From: CAWCPR01 sp963797475
GTDB taxonomy: Bacteria; Chloroflexota; Anaerolineae; Anaerolineales; UBA4823
DNA: 64,000 nucleotides
Reading direction: 5' to 3'
Assembly: GCA_963797475.1 (NCBI GenBank)
Contig: CAWCPR010000001.1
Coordinates: forward strand, 1,612,001-1,676,000
The stretch's first letter is position 1. The number at the start of each line of letters is the position of its first letter. The position numbers were made by a program, and so were the translations under genes. The notes under the pieces were generated by a model, which had not been told where the DNA came from, did not search any database, and saw nothing but the letters and a program-made list of their open reading frames with translations. Positions 52,525 to 60,302 of this stretch are shown here, piece after piece.

Positions 52525-52550
52525 GGAGGCCGGCAGTGCAGCCGGCTTCC
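52525..52550. terminator. Hairpin between convergent genes
   Basis: GGAGGCCGGC and GCCGGCTTCC pair around AGTGCA (one G-U), followed by ATTGTTTAATTT. It lies between the propeller gene (+) and the kinase gene (-). Confidence 0.65.
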
Positions 52551-52568
52551 ATTGTTTAATTTGCCCGG

Positions 52569-53300
52569 TCAGGGTTTCCCCGCTGTGAAATTGTCGAACA
52601 AGATATCCGTTCCGGCGATATCCAGGCTGGCGGCGAGTACGCCGACCTGCCCGGATGCGAATTCCGAATCCTGCGCTTCGCCCAATTTTGTGTTATTGGC
52701 ATACAAGCGCAGGTTGCTGCCGAGGCAGTCCGCCCCCAGCCGGTTCGTCGTGCGGCCCTGATGGATGTAGTCGCTGTAATGCCAGCCGCCTTCCAGCAAC
52801 GAATTGAACTCGCCATCCTTGTACTTGCCGATCGTGTAATACCCATCACTGCTGACAACCAGGTAGTAATAATTATTCTCATCCATAAGGCGGCACACAA
52901 TGCCAAAGTAATTATCATCCGGGCCGCCGACCTTAGCGGCATCCACTTCAATAGCGACGTCCGCAAAGGATTTGTTGGGTGTGGACCAAAAGAGGGTGTT
53001 CGGCTGGTTGACGAAGATGCGGTAGCTGCCGGCTTCATACCCGTACTTGCTGTCCGCATCCTCGCCTGTCGCCCAGCCGCTGGAAGAATTGGAAAAATCG
53101 TCGCTAAAAGCATCCAATAACAAGCGGGTGTCCATACCCGTTACTATCCCGGCTGTTGTGGTTGGGCTCAAGACGGCTGCGACTCCTGTTGGCGTTTGGC
53201 TGGCCTTTGCATTCATCTTGGAAACCAGCATCATTCCCCCCAGCGCAAATACCGATAGCACGATGCACAGTACGCCGACGCCTGCCAATCCGCCGATCAT
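52569..53300 (-). CDS. Extracellular part of a frameshifted Ser/Thr kinase
   Basis: From the ATG at 53300 this frame encodes 243 residues: one membrane helix (about 5-28), a Ser/Thr linker, and a beta-rich domain (about 60-243; FSDDFSNSSSGWATGEDADS, YFGIVCRLMDENNYYYLVVSSDGYY) like the laminin-G/DUF1080-type sensors that follow many bacterial kinases. The frame stays open upstream to about 53540 with a Gln/Glu-rich juxtamembrane stretch, overlapping the kinase 3' end. So this is best read as the C-terminal half of that kinase, not an independent gene. Confidence 0.7.
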   Translation of the reverse strand: MIGGLAGVGVLCIVLSVFALGGMMLVSKMNAKASQTPTGVAAVLSPTTTAGIVTGMDTRLLLDAFSDDFSNSSSGWATGEDADSKYGYEAGSYRIFVNQPNTLFWSTPNKSFADVAIEVDAAKVGGPDDNYFGIVCRLMDENNYYYLVVSSDGYYTIGKYKDGEFNSLLEGGWHYSDYIHQGRTTNRLGADCLGSNLRLYANNTKLGEAQDSEFASGQVGVLAASLDIAGTDILFDNFTAGKP

Positions 53301-53451
53301 CCAGGTGCCGCGCCGCCTGGCTTCGGGTTTTTGCAGGATGGGGTGTGAGACCGGCTCGTGGGCGATATTCTCCTGCTGGATGTCCGCAACATCCGGCTGT
53401 TCACCTTGTATGTTAGCTTGTTTTGGGTTTTCAGCTTGCTGTGTAAACCCC

Positions 53452-54387
53452 TCAAAAGCGGCAGAGACTTCGACACGCTCTGACTGCGTTTCCTGGACCG
53501 TCGCAGACTGGTTGTTTCGCCAATCTGTTATCCTGATTTGCCTCTGTTTTAGCCGGCGTCTGCGGATGGATGTTCAGCTTCTGCAGATCGGCCGCGAAAT
53601 CGCTGGCCCTGGCATAACGCTCACTGCGCTCTTTAGCCATCGCCTTCGCCAGGACCTCATCGACTTGGGACGGCAAATCGCTCCTGTAATCCCGAATACG
53701 CGGCACGGCCTCGGTAATATGTTTCATCGCCACAGCCATTGGGGTAGTTGCCTGGTAAGGCTGCTTCCCGGTGAGCATTTCGAAAAGGATCACCCCCAAG
53801 GCGTAGATATCGCTGCGCCCATCCAGGTCTATCTCACCGCGAACCTGTTCAGGACTCATATAGGAAGGCGTGCCGATAATTGCATCGCCGGTCAGCGTCG
53901 TAGTAGCCTCGATCAAGCGAGCGATGCCGAAATCGGATAAAAACGCGTTTCCATACTTATCGAAGAGGATATTGCCCGGCTTTAGATCGCGGTGGATCAT
54001 GCCGCGGGCGTGCACCTCATCCAACGCCGGGGCAAGACGGGCGATGATCTGCGTCGCGGCCGCCAGTGAAAATGCGCCGCCTTTTATTCGATCCGAAAGC
54101 GGCCCGCCCTGCATGAAACGCATGACCAGGTAAAGCTGCCCATCCTGTTCGCCAAAATCATACACCGGGACGATGGCAGGGTGCTCTATCGCAGCAATCG
54201 CCTGAGCCTCACGTTCAAAGCGGGCTCTCAAGATTTCATTATCCAGGTATTGAGGGGGCAGCACCTTGATCGCTACCTCGCGTTTAAACAGCGGGTCAAA
54301 CGCCAGGTATACGCTGGCCATGCCGCCGCGGCCAATTTCATTCTTGGTTTCGTAACGCCCGATATGGTTCGCGATCATGGGTTTCAC
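53452..54387 (-). CDS. Serine/threonine protein kinase, 3' end frameshifted
   Basis: These 311 codons hold a full PknB-type kinase domain: glycine loop IGRGGMASVYLAF, Lys41 in AIKVLPP, catalytic loop HRDLKPGNILF, DFG, activation segment TLTGDAIIGTPSYMSPEQVRG, and FEMLTGKQPY. After about residue 275 (PQTPAKTEANQD) the frame degenerates to a Cys/Arg-rich tail. The adjacent frame continues with juxtamembrane sequence, a membrane helix and a sensor domain (52569-53300). A one-base indel near 53500-53545 accounts for this. It would phosphorylate proteins in response to an outside signal. Confidence 0.88.
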   Translation of the reverse strand: MKPMIANHIGRYETKNEIGRGGMASVYLAFDPLFKREVAIKVLPPQYLDNEILRARFEREAQAIAAIEHPAIVPVYDFGEQDGQLYLVMRFMQGGPLSDRIKGGAFSLAAATQIIARLAPALDEVHARGMIHRDLKPGNILFDKYGNAFLSDFGIARLIEATTTLTGDAIIGTPSYMSPEQVRGEIDLDGRSDIYALGVILFEMLTGKQPYQATTPMAVAMKHITEAVPRIRDYRSDLPSQVDEVLAKAMAKERSERYARASDFAADLQKLNIHPQTPAKTEANQDNRLAKQPVCDGPGNAVRACRSLCRF

Positions 54388-54408
54388 CGACTTAATCTAA
54401 TTATAACA

Positions 54409-54417
54409 ATTATAGCA
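54409..54417 (-). promoter_or_regulatory. Extended -10 promoter of the kinase gene
   Basis: On the minus strand TG-C-TATAAT (54417-54409), with TTGACA 21 bases upstream, which is too far to pair well. A TCCGATCGGA palindrome sits between them (54424-54433). Confidence 0.55.
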
Positions 54418-54530
54418 TGTAAGTCCGATCGGAAATGTCAAGATAGATCGGCTTTTAAGAACTCGCCGTGATGAAACCCCGCCTGCACTGAAGATTTTAA
54501 AAAACCGACAAGCGCCATGATTCTCGACGG

Positions 54531-55298
54531 TCATTCCCGCCAATTCTGGTAAATCTCGGCTGCCTTCTGGCGGATCTGGTAATCCCGGTAAGTCAGGTAA
54601 GGCAGCACCAGGGATAAATGGAATTTCCTCCCCAGCACGGATTTTCCCGAAAACGGGTAGGCGGATAGGGACATATGCTGGCGCAGGTATCTCGCCACGG
54701 CGCGGATAAGCCCAGCCCTCACCCGGCTTACCTCCAGGCCTTCCAGGAATGCCGGCGGCAGTTCCGCCTGCACCGTCAATTGGGTTATAAACAGCGCCGC
54801 ATAAACGATGTTTGCGCAGTCATAATCCCTGGCTTTCACCTTTAGCGTATCCCAATCCATTCCCGGGTGGTAGCAAATCGTTTCGGCAATATCACAGAGC
54901 GATTTCAAACGAAAATAACGTTTACGGCAACTGTTGACGCACAAAGAGATCAACATATCTTCAGGCGAGATAACATACACCTCTTCATTTCGATATTTCG
55001 TTTTCACTGCATCCGCCCATACCCGCCCGAAATCGACTGGCAACGCGCCGTTCAAGTTCAGATCATGGTGTTCAAAAAAATCATATTCAATCCCGCTCTG
55101 GTGCATACCATCCATGATCTCCATAATCGCCTTGTCAGAAAGCTCGGATCGCCTGGATCGCAGAATGATATCCATATCATTCGAAACGGTGTACCAGGGG
55201 AAACGATAAACGAAAAGATTCAATGCGGCAGCCTTCACCAGCATGACGTCAATCGACCGTCCGTGAAAATAGGCCAATGCATCCACCAGCTTGCGCAC
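54531..55298 (-). CDS. Nucleotidyltransferase family protein, C-terminal portion
   Basis: These 255 codons match the uncharacterised NTP_transf_5-type nucleotidyltransferases: FHGRSIDVMLVKAAALNLFVY, YTVSNDMDIILRS (paired metal Asp), a helical C-terminal region (SLCDIAETICYHPGMDWDTL). The frame is open upstream (LEEQRSKVFRYTLESEKRVRK) before this ATG, and the preceding N-terminal part is found in another frame (55249-55560). The gene is therefore split by a one-base change near 55388-55391. Role unknown. Confidence 0.75.
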   Translation of the reverse strand: MRKLVDALAYFHGRSIDVMLVKAAALNLFVYRFPWYTVSNDMDIILRSRRSELSDKAIMEIMDGMHQSGIEYDFFEHHDLNLNGALPVDFGRVWADAVKTKYRNEEVYVISPEDMLISLCVNSCRKRYFRLKSLCDIAETICYHPGMDWDTLKVKARDYDCANIVYAALFITQLTVQAELPPAFLEGLEVSRVRAGLIRAVARYLRQHMSLSAYPFSGKSVLGRKFHLSLVLPYLTYRDYQIRQKAAEIYQNWRE

Positions 55299-55560
55299 CC
55301 GTTTCTCGCTCTCCAGCGTATAGCGAAAGACTTTGCTGCGCTGCTCCTCGAGGATATCTGCCGGGATTTTCAGAATCCTGATCCAGATTTTGGACCAGGT
55401 TTACATAGATCAAAGGCCCGACCCCGTGTTGTTCTGCAGTCGAAAACACCTCTCCCCAATTCAGCTCCTTCTTCCGGCTTTGTTCAATCGCGGCAAGCTT
55501 ATGCTTTTCTTGAAAATCCTGGCGTGTACAGGTGAATAAGAGCTCGTATTCCGGTTTCAT
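55249..55560 (-). CDS. Nucleotidyltransferase family protein, N-terminal portion
   Basis: These 103 codons begin MKPEYELLFTCTRQDFQEKH and contain WGEVFSTAEQHGVGPLIYVNL, the usual opening of the family whose remainder is in 54531-55298. After VQNLDQDSEN the frame leaves the family pattern. A T4 run at 55388-55391 (A4 in the gene) is the likeliest site of the indel. Confidence 0.65.
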   Translation of the reverse strand: MKPEYELLFTCTRQDFQEKHKLAAIEQSRKKELNWGEVFSTAEQHGVGPLIYVNLVQNLDQDSENPGRYPRGAAQQSLSLYAGERETGAQAGGCIGLFSRTVD

Positions 55561-55667
55561 GGAATGTTGTGTTTTCTCTTGATTTATACGGATTTTTCCA
55601 GTATCCTTTTACTCTCGCATTATAAACCCGGGTTGTTTATTCCGAACGAGGGAAAGGAAGGCTTGGA

Positions 55668-56084
55668 ATGGAGTGGATGAGCAGCTTAAATATTACAACT
55701 GAAGTGCTCCGGGCTCGTGTTCCGGTTACGGTCATCCACCTTGAGGGCCGGATCAATATCAGCACGATTAACCTCCTGGTCCAGGCTGCTCAGAAGGCCT
55801 ACGAATCGGGAAGCCGGCACTTCTTGATGGATCTTAAGGAAGTGCCTTCCCTGACCAGCGCCGGCTTACAAGGGATTTTAACCGTTTATAAAATGGTGAA
55901 TCAGTCCTCGTCAAATGAGGCTGGCAATCCTTCCCAGAGCCTTCCCACGGACGCGGCTTCCAAGTCCCCTTATCTCAAAATGCTGAATTCCTCGCCGGAT
56001 ATATTGAAAGTGCTGCGAATTGCCGGCTTCGAATCCTATATCGACATTTATGATGATCTTCAAAAAGCGCTCTCAGATTTTTAA
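55668..56084 (+). CDS. STAS-domain anti-sigma-factor antagonist
   Basis: The 138-residue protein has AAGGAAGG seven bases upstream. STAS fold with VTVIHLEGRINISTINLLVQAA and HFLMDLKEVPSLTSAGLQGIL; the phosphorylatable Ser is Ser64. An insertion of about 30 residues (SSSNEAGNPSQSLPTDAASK) sits between the third strand and the last helix. It would bind an anti-sigma factor or other partner in a partner-switching circuit; no RsbW-like kinase is in the window. Its stop overlaps plsX tail-to-tail. Confidence 0.88.
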   Translation: MEWMSSLNITTEVLRARVPVTVIHLEGRINISTINLLVQAAQKAYESGSRHFLMDLKEVPSLTSAGLQGILTVYKMVNQSSSNEAGNPSQSLPTDAASKSPYLKMLNSSPDILKVLRIAGFESYIDIYDDLQKALSDF

Positions 56085-57070
56085 GTCAATTCCTGGCGAA
56101 TTTTTGAGATCGTGTCTGAAACGATCACACGTTGGGCGGTTGCCATCCCGTTGATGACCGCGGTGGCTTTGCTGCGACCATGCCCGATAAACATTGGGTG
56201 CTGGACGCCCAAAAGACTCGAGACTCCGATCCGGGCGTAATCGTTACACAGTCTCAGGTATTTTACGTGCGAACGCAACAAGGCAGCCGCCTCGCCAGAA
56301 AGTTGTGGGAGGATACCTTCAACCTGGTCTAAAACCGCGGAGATGATCCCCTCGGCAGATTTTAGCAGCACGTTGCCCACAAAGCCATCCGCTACGATCA
56401 AGTTTAGCTCGCTGGTCAGCAGCGAATGGCCTTCCACATTCCCAACAAAATTTAACCCTTCCGCTTCAGCCAGCAGTGCGTAAGCCTGGCGACCCACTGC
56501 GTTGCCCTTGTTGGGCTCGGACCCATTGGAGAGCAAGCCCACGCGCGGCTCCTGAATGCCGAATGCATTTTTAAGATAAGCCGAGCCCATCTGAGCGAAT
56601 TGGAGCAGGTGTTTCGGGTGGACTTCAGTGTTTGCACCGGCGTCGACCAAAAAAAGATCCTGCCGGAGCCCCAAGAGGGGCACAATCGCCGCCGGGCGTT
56701 CGACTTCTGGGATCCGGCCAAATTTGAACAAGGCTGCGATCATTCCAGCGCCGGTATGACCCATCGTAAGCACCCCATCGGCTCTGCCTTCCAACACCAA
56801 CTGGCAGGCGACATTAATCGACGCCTCCGGCCGCGATCGCACGGCCTGGGCCGGGTTTTCTTCCATGGTAATGACGCTGTCGGCAGGAACGACGACCAAC
56901 GCCACATCCCGGGTATCCGCGTTTTCCAGCTCCTGCTGGATCGCGGCGGGATCGCCCACAAGCAGGAGCTCCAATCCCAACTGGCGCGCCCCAAGGAGCG
57001 CTCCTGCGACAATCTCACGCGGGGCGAAGTCGCCCCCCATGGCGTCAACCGCCAGGCGGATTACCCCCAT
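56081..57070 (-). CDS. plsX: Phosphate acyltransferase PlsX
   Basis: The 329-residue protein opens MGVIRLAVDAMGGDFAPREIVAGA, with MTMEENPAQAVRSRPEASI, LTMGHTGAGMIAAL, SNGSEPNKGNAVGRQAY and FVGNVLLKSAEGI, all PlsX motifs. It makes acyl-phosphate from acyl-ACP for phospholipid synthesis. It overlaps degV by 10 bp; plsX follows degV on this strand, a pairing often seen with fatty-acid-binding DegV proteins. Confidence 0.95.
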   Translation of the reverse strand: MGVIRLAVDAMGGDFAPREIVAGALLGARQLGLELLLVGDPAAIQQELENADTRDVALVVVPADSVITMEENPAQAVRSRPEASINVACQLVLEGRADGVLTMGHTGAGMIAALFKFGRIPEVERPAAIVPLLGLRQDLFLVDAGANTEVHPKHLLQFAQMGSAYLKNAFGIQEPRVGLLSNGSEPNKGNAVGRQAYALLAEAEGLNFVGNVEGHSLLTSELNLIVADGFVGNVLLKSAEGIISAVLDQVEGILPQLSGEAAALLRSHVKYLRLCNDYARIGVSSLLGVQHPMFIGHGRSKATAVINGMATAQRVIVSDTISKIRQELT

Positions 57071-57924
57071 TGCACGGCGACTCCCAGCAAGCCCGGGCCA
57101 AAATGCACCGCTAATGCCGGGCCGAAATCGACGACGTACGGCTTACCGTCGAAACCCAGCGCAGCGCTGGCTTCTCCAGCCCAGGAGGCAGCCTTTTCTG
57201 CAATATTGCCGTTGACAATCGCCATCCGCAGCGGTCGGGCAGCGCCCATTTGAACGCGGGTATGCTCGAGCACTTTTTCCAGGGCCGCCCTTTGGGTGCG
57301 CTCCATCCCGATCGCTTTTGGCACCCCGCCGGTTACGGTGATGATCGGTTTGACCGAGAGCGCCGATTCGGTTGCTTTTTCATGGCCCTCCGTTCGCCCG
57401 GAGGAGGTCAGGTGTTCCAAATCAGTCACGGTGAAGTGCAGGCTGGAGTGCGCTTTTACCCGTTCAATGGCCTCTAACGCCTCGTTCACCCCACCGCCAC
57501 TGGCGACGGCCTCAATCGCTTCCAGCAACATAAAGCTCATCTGCATCGAAGTGGTTGTGCTGTCTACGACGTGCACATTCACGCCATCCAGCATTGCGCT
57601 CGCCATCTCAGCCGATTGGCAGGTGCCGGAGGATTTAGCTGTCACGTGGATCGAGATAATATCGCTGAATCCCTGCTGGGAAAGCGTAGAATAGGCGCTG
57701 CGAAAATCTTCTGGTGTAGGCTGCGAAGTGGTGGGCATCCCCAGGCCTGCCGCTTTATATTCGACTAACCGGCGGTAAAACTCGTGAGGTGGCAGATCCA
57801 CATAATCTTTGAAAGATTGGTCGCCGAAAACGACATACACCGGCACAATTGTGATCTGGTGATCTTGAACCACAAAATCGGGCAGGTTAGCAGTGCTATC
57901 GGTAACGAACGCAATACGGGACAT
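57061..57924 (-). CDS. DegV family fatty-acid-binding protein
   Basis: The protein has 287 residues from ATG 57924 with AAGGAG seven bases upstream; an earlier in-frame start is not supported. MSRIAFVTDSTANLPDF, TSQPTPEDFRSAYSTL, DIISIHVTAKSSGTCQSAEMA and DSTTTSMQMSFM are the DegV (FakB-type) fatty-acid-binding signatures. It likely presents fatty acids for phosphorylation (FakA not in window), fitting its coupling to plsX. Confidence 0.92.
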   Translation of the reverse strand: MSRIAFVTDSTANLPDFVVQDHQITIVPVYVVFGDQSFKDYVDLPPHEFYRRLVEYKAAGLGMPTTSQPTPEDFRSAYSTLSQQGFSDIISIHVTAKSSGTCQSAEMASAMLDGVNVHVVDSTTTSMQMSFMLLEAIEAVASGGGVNEALEAIERVKAHSSLHFTVTDLEHLTSSGRTEGHEKATESALSVKPIITVTGGVPKAIGMERTQRAALEKVLEHTRVQMGAARPLRMAIVNGNIAEKAASWAGEASAALGFDGKPYVVDFGPALAVHFGPGLLGVAVQWG

Positions 57925-58100
57925 TTCTTTCTCCTTAAGCCTGGATGGATTTCTGTGTAGTTTATAACACCGTTTCGCCGGGAATGTTCCGGAAATTATG
58001 ATCGCCGGGGAATTCAAACCATCACCAAATTGAATTAATCATGTAAAATAAGACGTCAAATATTTGTATAAACCATTAAAACATCAAGCAGTTCATCGAA

Positions 58101-58412
58101 ATGGATTATAAGCTATTCCCTTTCTTCGCTCTCGGTTTTTCCATTCCACTTTTGGCGATGTTGGTGTACTTACGCCGCAACCGCCAAAGACCGGGGGCCA
58201 ACAGTCTTGCTCGCCTGTCGATATCCATCCTGGGCTGGCTGGCGTTGAATACGCTGGAACTGTTGAATCCCACTGAGGCCGGGACTCTGTTTTGGGGAAA
58301 ATTGACCTATTTGTTTATCGCCAGCACACCGGTGTTCTGGCTGTTCTTCGTCCTCGATTATCAATCTCGCCAAAAATGGCTTAAGCTTCCGAACTCGATT
58401 TTTTTTGGGTGA
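58101..58412 (+). CDS. N-terminal membrane part of a GGDEF protein (HisKA_7TM-like), frameshifted
   Basis: These 103 codons contain three membrane helices (FFALGFSIPLLAMLVYL, LARLSISILGWLALNTLELL, YLFIASTPVFWLFFVLDYQSR) typical of the N-terminal HisKA_7TM sensor region. The frame ends at TGA right after a T8 run (58399-58406). With one more T it would read on as FFWVIPATTAV into 58409-58987. No clear Shine-Dalgarno. Confidence 0.7.
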   Translation: MDYKLFPFFALGFSIPLLAMLVYLRRNRQRPGANSLARLSISILGWLALNTLELLNPTEAGTLFWGKLTYLFIASTPVFWLFFVLDYQSRQKWLKLPNSIFFG

Positions 58413-58987
58413 TCCCTGCGACAACCGCCGTCCTGGCGTTAACCAACGATTGGCATGGGTTGATCTGGAGAAGCACCACTTTTTTTCCGGTAGGAAAGTT
58501 TTTAGCCATTAAGGTAAGCTACGGGCCCTACTTTTACTTTCAATGGGCCTACGCTGGGCTGCTGATCCTGGCAGGGATGATCCTCATCCTGATCGATATC
58601 GATCACTTTAAAAAAGTAAACGACACATATGGGCACCAGGTCGGGGACCAGGTGATACAAATGGTGGCGGAGGTGTTCAAAAAGAACCTGCGCGAAGTGG
58701 ATATCACCGGTCGTTATGGGGGCGATGAATTCACCTTGTTGTTGCCCGAAACCAAATGCCAGGGAGCCTACAAGGTCGCGAACCGCATGCTCAGGTTGAT
58801 CGACCACCTATCCGTTTCGACCACTCAAGGCAATGTGACCATTACGGCGAGTATCGGGATGGGTACCTTGAACGAAAACACCACCTCCCTGGAAGACATG
58901 CTGCGCAACGCCGACGAAGCACTTTACCGGGCGAAGCAGAACGGCCGCAACCGGGTGGAGGCCTGTTCGGAGATCGTTTTGAATTAG
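58409..58987 (+). CDS. GGDEF domain with residual membrane helices, internally deleted
   Basis: These 192 codons start GTG over the upstream TGA. First about 60 residues: two further helices of the sensor region (FYFQWAYAGLLILAGMILI). Then a GGDEF domain begins abruptly at LIDIDHFKKVNDTYGHQVGDQ; the normal first helix and strand with D-x-LTxLxNRR are missing. RYGGDEF and the inhibitory-site REVD five residues before it are intact. Without the missing segment diguanylate cyclase activity is doubtful. Confidence 0.75.
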   Translation: MIPATTAVLALTNDWHGLIWRSTTFFPVGKFLAIKVSYGPYFYFQWAYAGLLILAGMILILIDIDHFKKVNDTYGHQVGDQVIQMVAEVFKKNLREVDITGRYGGDEFTLLLPETKCQGAYKVANRMLRLIDHLSVSTTQGNVTITASIGMGTLNENTTSLEDMLRNADEALYRAKQNGRNRVEACSEIVLN

Positions 58988-59060
58988 GGCAATCCCCGAA
59001 ACACGAACAGCTCAAGGTTTCCAAGATTGACGTAATTGAAAACAGCTCAAAAACTGGTGC

Positions 59061-59106
59061 TTGACAAGGCGAAAAAGATTGTGTACAATACTAATACGTT
59101 TTAGTA
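59061..59106 (+). promoter_or_regulatory. lacI-type gene promoter with operator at the start point
   Basis: TTGACA (59061-59066), 17-bp spacer, TACAAT (59084-59089). The operator TACTAATAC-GTTTTAGTA (59089-59106), a near-palindrome centred on CG as expected for LacI-family proteins, covers the start point. The regulator likely represses itself. Confidence 0.8.
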
Positions 59107-59128
59107 AATCCTTTTACTTACATTTTCG

Positions 59129-60151
59129 ATGCCGAAAAAAGACAAACGTTCACCAACCATGAAAGATGTCGCCCACCTAGCGGGGGTATCGCAGACCACG
59201 GTCTCATTCGTAATCAACGAGACCCCAAACGGCGGCATCCCGGATGAAACCAGGCAGCGCGTACTGGAAGCGATCAGCCAGTTGGGCTACCGCCCCAACG
59301 CGATGGCGCAGGGGCTGCGCCGCCAACGCACCAATACCATCGGCCTTATTGCGGATGAAATTGCCACCACGCCCTATGCGGGCCAGATCATCGAAGGAGC
59401 GCAGGATGCCGCCTGGGAGCACAAACGGATCCTGTTGGTGGTCAACACCAAGGGAAACTACTTCATAGAAAAGATGGCGATCGAGATGCTGCTTGAGCGC
59501 AAGGTGGATGGCATTATCTACGCCACGATGTACCACCGTCCGGTAGCGCCGCCGCAGGCGTTGCGTGAAGTGCCCACGGTCCTGCTGGACTGCTTCGTCG
59601 AAGGTCACACTTATCCTTCCGTTGTACCGGATGAGGTCGGCGGCGGGCGGGCGGCTACGGAATTCCTTTTGAACAAAGGCCACCGGCGGATTGGTTTTAT
59701 CAATAATCCACACGTCATTCCGGCGACTGCCGGACGGCTGCAGGGCTACCGGGAAGCGCTGGCAGCTTTTGGCGTTCCTTACGACGAAGCCCTGGTCTGT
59801 ACAGACAAAGCCGAGTCGGAAGGCGGCTACGATGGCACAATGGAGCTGATGCAGCTCTCCGAACCGCCTACGGCAATCTTCTGCTTCAACGATCGCACTG
59901 CCATGGGCGCTTATGATGCCCTGCGCAAATTAGGCAAGTCCATTCCTGAGGATGTCGCCGTGATCGGATTTGACAACCAGGAAGTCATCGCTGCCCACCT
60001 GTACCCTCCATTGACCACGATGCAGCTTCCACATTACGCGATGGGCGAGTGGGCCGTACAGCATTTAAGCGCTTTATTAGAGGGCGCCAACTATTCGGAA
60101 CCCGTCCAGCACCGGATCCAATGCCCGCTGGTCGAGCGCCAATCGGCATAA
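59129..60151 (+). CDS. LacI-family transcriptional regulator
   Basis: The protein has 340 residues. The HTH at residues 10-30 (TMKDVAHLAGVSQTTVSFVIN) and hinge VLEAISQLGYRPNAMAQGLR are classic. The sugar-binding core has VDGIIYATM, RRIGFINNPH and AVIGFDNQEV. It likely senses a sugar (sucrose or fructo-oligosaccharide, from the neighbouring GH32) and represses both itself and the following binding-protein operon; matching operators lie at 59089-59106 and 60181-60198. Confidence 0.93.
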   Translation: MPKKDKRSPTMKDVAHLAGVSQTTVSFVINETPNGGIPDETRQRVLEAISQLGYRPNAMAQGLRRQRTNTIGLIADEIATTPYAGQIIEGAQDAAWEHKRILLVVNTKGNYFIEKMAIEMLLERKVDGIIYATMYHRPVAPPQALREVPTVLLDCFVEGHTYPSVVPDEVGGGRAATEFLLNKGHRRIGFINNPHVIPATAGRLQGYREALAAFGVPYDEALVCTDKAESEGGYDGTMELMQLSEPPTAIFCFNDRTAMGAYDALRKLGKSIPEDVAVIGFDNQEVIAAHLYPPLTTMQLPHYAMGEWAVQHLSALLEGANYSEPVQHRIQCPLVERQSA

Positions 60152-60180
60152 CCTCAAAGCACCAATTTTTTTTGCCAGTT

Positions 60181-60198
60181 TACTAATACGATTTAGTC
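60181..60198 (+). promoter_or_regulatory. Second LacI-type operator
   Basis: TACTAATAC-GATTTAGTC shares the whole left half and the central CG with the operator before the regulator gene. It is followed after 4 bases by AGGAGG. I see no convincing -35 box; the -10 may overlap the operator. Confidence 0.75.
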
Positions 60199-60302
60199 AA
60201 AGGAGGAGAAAATTGAGCCAAAACAGTACCTGCAAGCATCTCAGGAAAGTCCTGCAAACAAGCAAACCCGAATCCAACCCTAGTATTTGGAGAAGATCGA
60301 AG

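Noticed and set aside
58409..58411. GTGA overlap in the GGDEF locus as true two-gene coupling
   Set aside because: The two frames together make one known sensor region and the break lies at a T8 run; a frameshift explains it better.
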